Positions 52,740-63,312 of a DNA stretch of 64,000 bases are shown one piece after another (the first letter of the stretch is position 1; each line of letters opens with the position of its first letter). Source of the stretch: Dioscorea cayenensis subsp. rotundata. Taxonomy: Eukaryota > Streptophyta > Magnoliopsida > Dioscoreales > Dioscoreaceae. The notes beneath the pieces were generated by a model. That model had not been told where the DNA came from, searched no databases, and saw only the letters and a list, made by a program, of their open reading frames with translations. The translations under genes were made by a program, and so were the position numbers. The DNA lies in the NCBI RefSeq assembly GCF_009730915.1, contig NC_052479.1, forward strand, positions 248,001 through 312,000, in the 5' to 3' direction.

Positions 52740-54232
52740 GTTCTCATTCCTTGAACGGCAGCGCGCCGTCCACAATCCCTATCTCTAGGGTTTCATCGAG
52801 CTATCTTTCTTCTTCTTCTTTCCAGGTTGGCTTGATTTCATTGTCTGTTTTTCTTCTGATTTTGTTGATTCTTCTTCAGCATCAGCGCTATCAATTGATC
52901 TGTGTGTTCATTCTAGCATCTCTCTCAATTTGGATTTATGAATTGATACTGCAAATGTTATATCTTTGGATAATCTCCAGTTTCTTTTTCTTCTTTTTTC
53001 TTGAAATATTGAACTTTTGATTCTTAATTCTAGTCTTCCTTGATTGCAATATCTTGTGAAAGCATCAATCTTATCAATGGAAACCAATTCATCTTTAAAA
53101 GAGTATCCAATGTTGCATTCAAAAGAACAACTTTTGAGTAGCGAATCCTGGCTTTAGCTGCACAAGTGACCAAAACTGCTCATCCAATCCATTAATTTTG
53201 AGCAAATGTTTTTCCCAATTGTTTTGAGTATTTGATCAATTTCTTGCAAATTGCCACAAATCAATGATTTAGTGGATTTGGAGTATAGAACTCAATTAAC
53301 ATCAATGGACATAATTACACTAGATGAAAACACAAATACAGTAGAAAGAATGGAACTGTTTGTTAAAGAGGTCATCTTGTGTAGGTATCGAGTGTATTGA
53401 GGACAGCCTTTCTTTGGTTGCGGATGGTTATTGTTATTATTAAGTAGTAATCTGGTTTCGGTTTTGGGTATTGCGCAAGTATTAAAAGTTTAGGTTGTTA
53501 AATATGACTATACAGTCTATAAAGGATTTATATGCAAATATACTATAACCCCAAGACCTAGATGACAGACTTAACAGAGCAAACCAAGAATAATCTGGAT
53601 TATCTACACATGTTAGGGTTTTAGCATCAAATCAGGATTTAACTTCTAGCTTCTAAGCATTCTTTCATGCATGTTTTTCATCAATTTGGAATTTGTGATC
53701 GTCATAGAACTTGTAAATGAAAATGAAATTTTATAAAAAAAATATTAAACATCCTTGGTGAGAGAAAGGGATTCACCCTATCCCAATTCAGTTAGTGGCT
53801 GAAACATTCTAATCTTCAAGTAAGCCTCATCAACTGGCCCTTAGTGCCATGTTTTTGTTTATCTATTGTCCTCCTTTTCACTATTTGTATTATATTTGAA
53901 AATAAATTGCTGATATGGTGGTTTTTCATTATATAAACTTCTTAAAGCAGATCTTGGTATTCCTCTGAGTGATTTGATCCAATATAAACGGATGCATTAG
54001 GCTTTTGACATGAATTGGTTTACAAACTTTAATTGAGATTTTATTTCTAAGTAGATTGAAATTGAATCACAGGTGTCGTATTCCTTTATTTCTCTAAATC
54101 ATAGTGTAGATCAAGATATTGAGAGCACACTATGTGGAAAAAATTCCTCAGTTGTGCAAAATGTGTTTAAATTTATGTTAGTGTTTGTGTTCATATTGCT
54201 TAATGTGTTGCAATTTTATTTTTAGTGCGGTC
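52740..54232 (+). other. FolB 5' UTR exon and 1.4-kb leader intron
   Basis: A leader with telo-box (TAGGGTTT, about 52787) and pyrimidine tract ends at a donor CCAG|GTTGGC (52825/52826). A TTTTTAG acceptor at 54225 lies eight bases before the FolB ATG. The intron itself shows no other feature. Transcript evidence would be needed to confirm it. Confidence 0.6.
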
Positions 54233-55304
54233 ATGGGTGGGCGAAACCTTGTTGATGTTGACAAACTGGTACTTAGGGGGTTGCAGTTTCATGGGTTCCA
54301 CGGGGTAAAACAAGAGGAGAAAAAGTTGGGCCAGAAGTTCTTTGTGGATGTAGATGCTTGGTTAGATTTGAGCACCGCAGGTGCAACAGATGATATATCT
54401 GACACTGTCAGTTACACAGACATTTACAGGTATTGCTTATCATTCTCTTACTTTTGTTTTATTAATCTCTAGTAAATGTGAGTCTTTGAAACCTTTTGAT
54501 TCAATAATTTCCTAGTGCTTCCTGAAGAAGTCTAAAACTTATAGAAATGTAATGCTGAAATTAAGGCCATGAATAAAAGTTGCAGTTCTTGCTTGTTTAT
54601 CTTGGAAGGATTGGCCTTCCTCTGTTGCCTTACTATATATTATTCATTTTTCATCCTGTCTTTGATTTGGTCTAAGCCTTGTTTCTCCATGCATCTTCAG
54701 AATCTTTAGTCATATGAAACCATTTGTATGCAGAGGATGACCTTTTTCTTGTTCAAATTCCTGTTCTTTCTAATTTATTGTACAACTAGTAACAGCCTAT
54801 ATCAGGCCAAAGGTGATCTAAGACTCTAAATGCAAACCGGCCATCGACTTTATTTCAAGGACATAAACAATTCAATTATTAGATGGAAAAACTGAAAAGG
54901 AGAAAAATAGAACACAGGCAACTTCACCTACTGATAGAATCATACTGAAAAATTTAATATTGTTCTTTGACATGAGCAATGCGCATAATTGGCAAGCTCA
55001 TTTTCTTTTTGATCAGAGACACCATGTGCTGTAATCTTGCAAATGTGATTCAATTCAATTATGTTCATTAGAAGGTTATATAACTGGAATTATCTCTTCT
55101 TGGCACAGGATTGTTAAAGAAATTGTGGAAGGCTCTTCACAGAATCTTTTGGAATCAGTGGCTCATCTGATTGCAAACACTACTCTGCTCAAGATTCCAC
55201 AGATATCTGCCATTCGTGTGAAGGTTGGAAAACCTCATGTTGCCGTTCCAGGTCCTGTTGATTATCTTGGTGTCGAGATCCTTAGGTATAGAAAGCATGA
55301 TTGA
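54233..55304 (+). CDS. FOLB: Dihydroneopterin aldolase
   Basis: Folate pathway enzyme that cleaves 7,8-dihydroneopterin to 6-hydroxymethyl-dihydropterin and glycolaldehyde; cytosolic in plants. Exons are 54233-54429 and 55109-55304, joined at R66, giving 130 aa, the usual size. Conserved blocks: LRGLQFHGFHGVKQEEKKLG (substrate and catalytic half), FVDVDAWLDL, DTVSYTDIYRIVKEIVEG, NLLESVAHLIA and IRVKVGKPHVAVPG with the lysine expected in the active site. The start MGGRNLVDVDKL follows a likely 5' UTR intron acceptor. Exon 2 plus most of intron 1 and the 3' flank are duplicated in inverse orientation at 30.6-32.2 kb. This copy is intact and should be the working gene. Confidence 0.96.
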
Positions 55305-55634
55305 ATGTTCTGATATTTTTAAGTAACTGTTTGATTGATGTGGTGTGTGAATGTGGTATACTTGCATCTAACTTTTATTGTTATTATTTTTTAATATGAT
55401 AAAAATTTCAGTTTACAAGCATGTTAATTTATTTCCTGTGTCATATGTGCTAACATTTATTGATAAGATCTTAAATTTTTTAGAAACTTTTTTGTTTCTT
55501 TTTGTTGGAGGGATTTTTTTTTTAGAAGTTATGGCTACTTAATTGAAGAAACCATGATGCTTTTTTATTGAATTTTTAGATAAGATTTTTGCATAAGTAA
55601 CCTTGGGGAAAAAAATCTGAAACTAGCTATAAAC
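54447..55634 (+). repeat. FolB region duplicated at 30.6-32.2 kb (copy 2)
   Basis: Source or sister copy of the inverted duplication. Exon 2 is about 98% identical by eye (4 of 196 differences). Intron and 3' flank carry more substitutions and several indels. Similarity ends at about 55634 (AACTAGCTATA). Confidence 0.9.
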
Positions 55635-55790
55635 TATATACCATAGTTGCCTAGCAAAGTTTTTCTTTCATGTGGCCAGTGACCTTGAAAAGAAGAGATT
55701 ATTTCAGAAAAAAAAAAAAACTTTGTTTGGCCTTTTTGCTTAAACATTTTGAAGGTTATCAATAGAGTATTCTTGTTGAGCAACGATATA

Positions 55791-55821
55791 TGCACCGAAT
55801 TCATTTCCCGAATTCGGTGCA
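55791..55821. repeat. Perfect 12-bp inverted repeat, 7-base loop
   Basis: TGCACCGAATTC, loop ATTTCCC, GAATTCGGTGCA. The arms are fully complementary and form a stable hairpin on either strand. Confidence 0.9.
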
Positions 55822-56699
55822 CGAATGACGTGTTTTTTTTTTTTTAACAAAATAATTAGTAAAATAAAGTTTTCTCTTCTAAAGTTTTCTCTTACTGAAG
55901 TAGTGATAGCCTTGCCATCTTCTAAAGTTCTGCATAAAAATTGGTGGTCGTATGACAACATGGATATCAATGTTAACTCGTATGTGATATGCTCAAGTGA
56001 GTCAAGTCTATTTTCATCTGAAAAAAAACTTGAATATTAATAAATTATTATTGCCATTTTGGTATATAGATTTTAATTTCCACTTTTAATTAGTTGGTGT
56101 TTGTTCTGGAAATTTGAGAAGAAATGGACTGAAATTCGACTAAAATGACCAGATCTAACACAATTAGCACTCCAGCACAAATTCCTGCAGTTATATTGAG
56201 TACTCTCATGCAACATCCATGTCAAGCTTGCAAAAGTTCAGTTCCAATCAACAAAACAGAGTTCATCATCACATAGATTAAGTAAAAACAAGACTAGAAA
56301 TAGTAAGATAGTTTGGGAGACACTCCCTCCTGCCGCCGGTCACCGGAAATGCTCACCAGGGAGGGACTCCAGACAAACAGGCCTACTTTCCTCCAGACTC
56401 TTCTCTCCCCATCAGCTTGTTTCTCTTTCCCTTTGTTTGTTCACCATTCGTTCTCTGCCACTTCGACGCCACGTCAGTTTATTATTCGGCTCTTCATTGT
56501 TAGGTGATTGTTCAACATTGACAGCAGTGTTTTGATTCATGGAAGTTACTACACAGCTACTTAGCTGAATTAGCTTAATATGTAAAAATTAATTATAATT
56601 ATCTTAAAAATTTTATTTGATATAATTCCCTCCAAAAATATTTTTTTTATTAATTTTAAAATTATTAAAACAAGAATTGATGAATTTTGAGAGTTAAGA

Positions 56700-56782
56700 G
56701 TAATCATATATTCGGAAGTTGGAATTATAACAAACCTTTCCAATAAACGTGTGGTTTATCTATTTTTTTCAAAAAAAAAAAA
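56700..56782 (+). mobile_element. LINE-type 3' tail, short
   Basis: CCAATAAACGTGTGGTTTAT, a short linker and a run of 13 A match the ends of the copies at 31.6 and 41.8 kb. Only the last part is recognisable. Confidence 0.5.
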
Positions 56783-57107
56783 ATAATTATAACAAACCAA
56801 AGAAATAAAAGCCGGTACATCATTCATACTTACGGGAACCAAAATAGCATTACTACAATTTAAAATACAATATTATCATCTATATGCTATTCCCTTACAA
56901 TGTAATGAAAATTTGAAAAACCAAACTACCCCTTAATATTAAATTAGCCCAAATTTGTTCAATCACATATAAGGTGGTCAATGCTACACTGACATGGAAA
57001 ATCCAATCTAAAGATACTCGAGATCAATAGCTATGTCTAAAGGGAAACCAATTGCACGAATTTATAAGACCTGAGATACAGAGCACTCAAAAGACAGAGT
57101 TAAGGAC

Positions 57108-57573
57108 CTCTTGGGTTCCATGTGGACCTCTGAAAGCAGTAATCAGAGGATCTCTCCTGCCTCAAAGTTTTTGGAGAGGACACCACCAGGGGTTCTCCAT
57201 TGGAATCATCACAACACTGCTGCAAATCCAATTTTATCTGAAAATAGTTCAATCCCTCCATTACTCTTCAAATCAATGCAAACCACCATAAGGGTACGAA
57301 TAATTAAAAAAGAAAAAAAGACGAAGAACAAATCTAAAAAGAACTCACTTCTCCTTTAGAATCCACTATAGCATTGCTGCATCTACGAGGAGGTATCCTT
57401 TTGGTAGATGAGGGAACGTTCTTGATAGAGCTCTTCAGCGCTGATTGAGATCTAGATCGCTTCCGGCTGGTGGATGAACCCTGGCACCTCGTAGTAATCT
57501 CTAGATCATCGACGACGACGGCAGATCCAAGCTCGGAGGCAGATGAAAAGCTCAGAATTTTGCTCCCTGGCAT
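57108..57573 (-). pseudogene. 5' fragment of a CDC6-like DNA replication licensing gene (two exons only)
   Basis: Exon 1 is 57573-57349 (75 codons, MPGSKILSFSS start; Ser/Lys/Arg-rich with RKRSRSQSALKSSIKN). Exon 2 is 57237-57108 (43 codons plus one base), ending SSPKTLRQERSSDYCFQR then STWNPR. In plant CDC6 the basic disordered N-terminus ends in a WNPRD block just before the AAA+ ATPase domain, and here the donor AGAG|GTCC follows WNPR in the right phase. CDC6 loads MCM helicases at origins in G1. No AAA+ exon (Walker A, Walker B) is found in the 1.8 kb that follow, and FolB on the other strand comes next. Either the gene is truncated, or intron 2 is very long and leads to exons I could not recognise. 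Identity is moderate; the two-exon reading frame itself is clear. Confidence 0.5.
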
Positions 57574-57666
57574 CGTTGGGGATTCTCTCTGCTCGTCGGC
57601 GAGAATTCAGACCTGAAAACGCTGATGAGAGGGTTGATAGAATACAGTGAACATGGGTGCTTTTTG

Positions 57667-57702
57667 GGCGGGAAATAGCGTGGAGATTTGTTTTTCCCGC
57701 GC
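57667..57702 (-). promoter_or_regulatory. Two E2F binding sites upstream of the CDC6-like fragment
   Basis: GGCGGGAAA (57667-57675) and TTTCCCGCGC (57693-57702) are consensus E2F sites in opposite orientation, 18 bases apart, about 95-130 bases upstream of the ATG at 57573. Paired E2F sites are typical of S-phase genes such as CDC6, which supports the identification. Confidence 0.75.
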
Positions 57703-58592
57703 TATCTATATATGTAAAATTATTATTTAATCCTTTGTAATAATAAATAATAATAAGGTTGAATTTTTTAGAAAAGGCCTTCACTGTAATAATAATTAAA
57801 AACAGGTAGTATTCAAACGAAAGATGTTTTATTAAATAATAAAATTGTAAGTGAAGATTTTTTCAATAAATTATTATAAAACAGAACAAGATTTGTATAA
57901 TAATATACATCAATATTATACTAGATATATATATATATATATAGTAAATTGAATCGAAACAGTAAAACCAGCAAAACAAAAACCAATACCAATCGCAATT
58001 GAATCGAAATCAAATCAACGAACGCCAAATCATACCTCAGAGAGATATTCAACAAGAAGTTGAAGGGATCCAACCGTTCTTATCCAACTCAACAACTAAG
58101 CGCTCAAGTTTGGATAAGATTCACGACCCCGCAGCTCACTGCGGTCGGAGCTCAGCGAGAACAGAGGCGAAACGCGAACGAGAAGTCGGTGGAAGCCCAA
58201 GGCAAGAGCACGTCGGCGGCGGCGACGACGACAACAACGACGGCGACGGAGGCGGCCGGCCGGTCCTAGGCGACGACCACAAGAGAAGAAAGAGAGGAAC
58301 AGAAAAAAGAGGGGTTTTTTTTTTTAAAATATTGCAATTTTTTTAATTATATATTAAAATAAGTATCTTTTATATTAATTATCAAAATGCGCAAAAAATA
58401 CTATACAGTGTACTTGTATAATATTTTTTTGCACATGGGTTATATTTAAATTTTTTTTTTAATTTTATAATAGTTTTTTATATGAAATTTTACATTTACA
58501 ATCTTACAAATTTTTTAAATTAATTTTCTTTCACAACTCTATTTAAATTTTACAATGGTTTTTATATAATATTTTACGTTTTAGTTTTTAGT
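57703..58592. other. Spacer with GC-rich triplet island
   Basis: AT-rich flanks with a TA microsatellite (57925-57943) around a GC-rich island (58120-58290) containing CGG/CGA/CAA triplets. An open frame 57999-58346 (plus) covers the island, but its Asp/Gly-rich composition follows from the triplets and I do not accept it as a gene. The island could be the 5' part of a minus-strand gene or a captured fragment. Confidence 0.55.
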
Positions 58593-59335
58593 GGAAATTG
58601 CCAAAAAAACCCTTTAAGTTTGTAAAATTGCCAAAAACACCCCGTTAGTTTTGCAATCCCCAAAAACCCCCTCCTTTTAAAGTCTATGTTTTTCAAACCC
58701 CCAAACCCTGTAACGAATGTGAACGGAGTGAGTTTCAAATTTTTTGGATGAAAATGCCCTTGCATGGGGAGTCGTGGCTGCAGCCATCTCGGCGATTTGA
58801 GAGGAAGTGGGGGGTTTTCCGTAGGGTAACCCCGAGAGGCAATTTATTGGAGCCGTTTAATTGCTTTTTCTCAACTCACGTCTTGACTTTTTCCATTTCG
58901 AGTTGTCTCCGAGTTGTCTCTACGTGAAGCCTCTGTAATTAGCATTTCATCGACTTTTTCCCTTTCCACCCGGTATCTCGAAGGAGAAGTCCCCCATGCA
59001 ACTAGTTGGCATTTCATCGAGTTTCTGATCTAAGGTATTGAGTATGGTTTTTATGTTAAGCTGTCATTACTAAAGAAAGATTTTTTTCGGTTTTTGTTTT
59101 TGTGCTCCTGCTTTTTGTTGGAAGATATTGAAGTCTGCAGGGGGATTTCTCATTTGGGGTTTTTGTTAGTCTGCAGGAGATTTCTCGGCTAGGGTTTTTG
59201 TTTTTGTTTTGCAGTTTTCAGTATGTATACACTATCGAAATAGTTTTTCGATTGTTATGATTTAGTGTAATATTTATAATGTACATTTCCGTTTCGTTTG
59301 ATATGGTTGCGATTTCTACAAATGAGATGTTACTG

Positions 59336-59464
59336 ATTTAACATTTGTTGTCTCTGTTCAGTATTCTCGTCTACGTTTAACAAAAATGGGTCTCTGTTTA
59401 ACATTTTATATCTCTGTTTAATAAGCGAGAGTTTACTGGTTTAAAACCTTATATTTCAGCTTAA
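59336..59464 (+). repeat. Phased GTTTAA array 1
   Basis: GTTTAA or a one-to-two-base variant at 59336, 59356, 59375, 59396, 59416, 59439 and 59459: steps of 20, 19, 21, 20, 23 and 20. Sequence between the words is not conserved. Confidence 0.75.
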
Positions 59465-60353
59465 ACTTTTGCAATCTGCATGTTGAATGTGTTGTTATTG
59501 ATCGCGAGCTTGTGATTATGGCGGTCGACCCTAGTTAATGGGCGTTGCTATTTGACACGGTTGTGGAGACCTTAGCTGAATTGAAAGTTAACATGACCCC
59601 TCGACATTGGGAGATTATTCGAAGGACACCGTTTGCAGCGTTCATCTGGTGGAAGCCATATACCAGAGAGGCCCTTCTTGATTCTCTTTTGCAAAGATGC
59701 GATGGTCGCACCAATAAATTCGAGGATCGGGAAAAGCTGCTGAGTTTCGAGACCTCGAGATGTGGCCCTCGTTCTTGGTCTGCGTTGCGATGGCGGCGCG
59801 ATGGTCTTCGAAGAAGAAAAACCGGTCGGCGTTCGAAGGGCGGTATCTATCAAAGACCTCACGAGAGCACGGAGACTCCATCAAGAGCACTACGGTGCAA
59901 CTTGTTCGACGGAGGGAGAAGAAGATAATTTTGTCAAACTCGATGGTGTACCTCGTAGGGGGACGGTCCCTCTTCCCAAATACATCATGCTCGGTTCGAG
60001 CTGGATCGTTGATTACGTCGATGATCTACCGACCGTGAGGCGATCACGCGTAGGGCGCGGGCGACGCGAAGTGGCTTATGGAGGATATTCCATGGCGGCG
60101 CCCGAGTGCAAGATAGATGCTGCGGGAAGAAGACCAACACGAGAGTACATTAAGGGTTGCTCGGTCGCGCTTAACGTCCGGTTTCTGGTGGCCGGAGCAG
60201 GGGAAGAAAGTCCGTTTCGTGAGATCCCAAGGATCTTTGTGCTACGGTGAAAGTACTTACCGGAAGCAGCGACGGTAGAAAAGCGAGCTTGTCAGTCGCT
60301 CGATGGAAAAAGAGGTAATAAATCATGGACGATGTCTAACATAAGTCTTTAAT

Positions 60354-60484
60354 GTTTAAACATTTTATTTAGCGTTTAACTTTAGTATTTACCGTTTAAC
60401 TATTATTCATAACCGTTTAAATATTTTGTTCTCCGTTTAATTATATTCTATAACGTTTAAATATATAGTTTTTTTATAGTTTAA
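60354..60484 (+). repeat. Phased GTTTAA array 2
   Basis: Exact GTTTAA at 60354, 60374, 60394, 60415, 60435, 60455 and 60479: steps of 20, 20, 21, 20, 20 and 24. Five are preceded by C (CGTTTAA). It lies between two coding blocks of the Ulp1-like gene, probably in an intron. Confidence 0.85.
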
Positions 60485-61404
60485 AATGAATGATCTCATT
60501 TGAAATTGTTTGGTTTACATATGTTAGTTTCTGAGCTGGTTCGGCGAATCTTTGAAGAAGAAAATATTTGTTGGCGCCAACTGAAGCGGATGGATGCCGT
60601 TGCTCGGGAACCACTTGCTCGAGGCGGGGATGAGAGGCGACCTCTCATCGTGCGCTGGACGCCCGTTCTCCTACTTCCGACCCACCACGCGCACGCATTC
60701 CTCGAGCCGGAGAAGCCCTCCCCTACCCGGCGGATTGCAACAACCCCCTACCACGACAACGGCAGTCCCCCGACCATGGCGGCTCCTCCGAGCCGTGGCA
60801 GCCCCAGCGGTGACATTGGGCGAAGATGTCACCGCAACTCTTATGCGGGCGTGCCGGATATTGATGACTCGAGTTTCCTCGGCTTGTCGCTCGTGTGGAG
60901 CGCTGGAAGGGCGTTCCAGGCCATTGCGCCGTCCCTCGAAAAGCATGAAGCACCGGGACGAGCGAGGCGTCGGGATTTGAGCAGCGGCGACATCATCGGG
61001 AAGGTCGTTCAAAGGCGGCCACATTCGAAGAGACTTGCGAAAAGAGGAGAACAATACGCTCTGTCTCCACCGCCGGTGACGATGAAACAATAGTAACACC
61101 ATCGGTGCTGATCTTTCATTCTTGAGTCATCGCCGATTGATGACATGGCCGTAGCGAGTGGAGGACATCGTAGATGATGTGGCCGTTCTTGCGGTTGAGA
61201 AGGTCGTTGACTCTCTTCTCGATGAAATCGTCGACCGAGTGGAGCCAGTGCCGAGATGCGGCGTCAAGATGGACACGATCCACGAAGGTCGAGAACAAGT
61301 TAAGGGTGTGTCTCCCGATGATCTTTGTTGTCATGGCCACGGTTGAGAAGATCGTCGAATCCGTTCTGTGGCCAGTGGCTGACGATCAGCATGACCCAAG
61401 CGAG

Positions 61405-61565
61405 GACACGATCCCACCACAACAAGAACCATGTAAGGAAGTGTACTGCGGTTGATCTTGTCGCCGTCAGTCCCTCGATCGAGCCGGACACAATCCCACA
61501 ACAAGAACAACAATGTAAGGATGTGTCGCGGTTGATGTTGTCGCCATCGTCCCGCGATCGAAGGA
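61405..61565 (+). repeat. Two diverged tandem units of about 80-90 bp
   Basis: GACACGATCCCACCACAACA (61405) and GACACAATCCCACAACAAGA (61497) start two units that share AGAAC, ATGTAAGGA, CGGTTGAT and TTGTCGCC in order. They lie in the middle part of the Ulp1-like gene, so they were probably coding repeats. Confidence 0.7.
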
Positions 61566-61770
61566 AGATCTTGATGAAGACCCCGAGCCGAGCAACGAGA
61601 GAAATGATCAAGGCCGATCAAAAATTGGACGAGACGGCTCGGGAAAGCTTTTTATTCGAAGAAGAAGAAATGGGTTGGCTCGAGTCGTCTTAACAAATCT
61701 GACGAGGAGTTGATGAGGATCTTCCTCAGCTGCTCTATGGGACGGGTAAGTGTAACGTTTTTATGATATT

Positions 61771-61940
61771 GTTTAAAGGGTTTCTTATAGTGTTTAACTA
61801 TTACCTAATAGTGTTTAATACCATTATGTTATCATTTAAGTTTTCGCCTTACCGTTTAATTATATATAATATCATGTAACAATTGATAATATCATTTAAA
61901 TATTTACAATATGGTCTTCTAATATCTCATTATCGTTTAA
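61771..61940 (+). repeat. Phased GTTTAA array 3
   Basis: GTTTAA or variants (ATTTAA, ATGTAA) at 61771, 61792, 61813, 61834, 61854, 61874, 61894 and 61935: steps of 21, 21, 21, 20, 20, 20 and 41 (one word missing). Confidence 0.85.
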
Positions 61941-62881
61941 CCTCGACAGCATCGCTGTGGAAGAATGACTGTCGGCATCCACATGACGAGGGTTATACTA
62001 CGCCTGAGGGGAAGGAGATGGTCACTGATGATGTGATGGGACGCTTTTCGTATGCATAATACAAAAGTCGCTGAGCAAAGAGCCATATCCTTACAAGAAG
62101 CGCGCCTCCATCATCAGACACGCTTGCATCTGTTTATGTCAAAGCGGACGACGCACATAACACAATTATGGCTATGATCGGGGATGCTTGTCGTGACTCG
62201 CATGAAGTTCAAATTGTCATCCTCCCAGATAATCATGAATGACCACTTCCATGTCGTCGTCACGGACAATGATAAACAAGAATACATGCATTATTCTTCA
62301 TGTCCGGGAATACGATAAGGGACGCGTTGGACATGGTAAGTTCTTTAATTATGTCTAATTAATATCTGTTTGGTATTTAAATCGGTATTCTAATCTCGAC
62401 TTGCATATCTCGACAGCGGAATCTATTCGACCTTTGTGTCGATATGGAGTTAAGCGAGTCGGCGGCAACAAAAGTACCCGCTCGTCATGCGACACGAAAC
62501 CCCACGCCAAAAATAAGGAAGCGTCGATCGCGCGGCTACGTCGTGCGGTTTATCGAGCAATTATCGTAGGGGTGAGAAGTTACGGCTCACCGCAGACGAG
62601 GGCGTTCCTTACCTCGGATTACGGTATGTTACCCGCATACTTAAGGAGGGAGGCGGTGGCGTCCATGACAAAGTGGGAGTCAGTCACAAGCGGGTTAAAT
62701 TGCATTTTTGAATAACATGTCTTGTATATCGACTCGTCAATTTTGTTTTCAAATGTAAATCGGACAAATTCAATTCATTGTTTTCGTGTTCGAAGAACAT
62801 GACTTGTATATCTTAATGTAAATTTTTGTTTTGTTTTTGAATTGTAAAAGCGGGTTAAATTCCATTCGGTTTTATTTCATT

Positions 62882-63033
62882 GTTTAATTTACGTTGTAAT
62901 TGTGTACATTTGACTTTCATTGTTTAAATATAGTATATATCGCTTTAAACATCGGGTTTTAAATATTTCAAATTACGGTGTACCCGTTTAAAATAACACT
63001 TTCTCTGTTTAAATAAATGCACTCATTGTTTAA
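62882..63033 (+). repeat. Phased GTTTAA array 4
   Basis: GTTTAA or variant at 62882, 62922, 62943, 62986, 63007 and 63028: steps of 40, 21, 43, 21 and 21, that is one or two periods of about 20.5 bp. Confidence 0.7.
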
Positions 63034-63177
63034 CTAAATATGGAAAGTTGCCCATCAATACACAATTCAATTCATTGTTTTTGTTTTCGAAGAACATGAC
63101 TTGTATATCTCAATGTAAATTTTGTTTGTTTTCAATTGTAAAGGCTGGGGTTAAATTTCATTCGATTTCATTTCATT

Positions 63178-63312
63178 GTTTAATTTACGTTGTAGTTGTG
63201 TACATTTCCGTTTCATTGTTTAAATATACCATATGCTCGTTTTAAACATCGAGTTGAAATATTTCAAATTACGATAGTATCCGCTTTTAAAAATAACAAT
63301 GTCTCCGTGTAA
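63178..63312 (+). repeat. Phased GTTTAA array 5
   Basis: Words at 63178, 63218 and 63239, with weaker ones after. It is the duplicated counterpart of array 4, keeping the 40 and 21 steps but more decayed downstream. Confidence 0.55.

Larger units (their letters stand above)
55305..57107. other. Intergenic between FolB and the CDC6-like fragment
   Basis: FolB 3' UTR and flank, a perfect 12-bp inverted repeat, a GC-richer patch (56310-56510) without a credible gene, and a LINE-type tail. I specifically looked here on the minus strand for further CDC6 exons and found none. Confidence 0.65.
59518..62715 (+). pseudogene. Decayed Ulp1-like (C48 cysteine protease) transposon gene
   Basis: Coding blocks are scattered over three frames. 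The first (59545-59800) reads MTPRHWEIIRRTPFAAFIWW then LLDSLLQRCDGRTNKF, and continues in another frame as ALVLGLRCDGGAMVFEEEKP (from 59763). This matches the N-terminal mobile-type domain seen in plant Ulp1 transposon proteins. A middle block (60524-61093) is Pro/Arg-rich. A later one holds VLAVEKVVDSLLDEIVDRVE (from about 61187), helical. The protease part shows MNDHFHVVVTDNDKQEYMHY (from 62235) with the His of the HxH-type motif. It continues with RNLFDLCVDMELSES and YVVRFIEQLS (62417-62565). The Cys expected in the DCGVYV-type motif is not visible there (SRGYVV), and an early stop follows the first possible ATG. At least four frame changes are present, so no active protease is expected. 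Confidence 0.6.

Noticed and set aside
56313-56507. 64-residue plus-strand frame in a GC-richer patch
   Set aside because: Low-complexity Ser/Phe/Pro content and no family likeness; also inspected in reverse for CDC6 exons without success.
57999-58346. Open frame of 115 residues over the GC-rich island
   Set aside because: Its Gly/Asp/Arg content simply follows the triplet repeats, and no conserved start, domain or splice pattern supports it.
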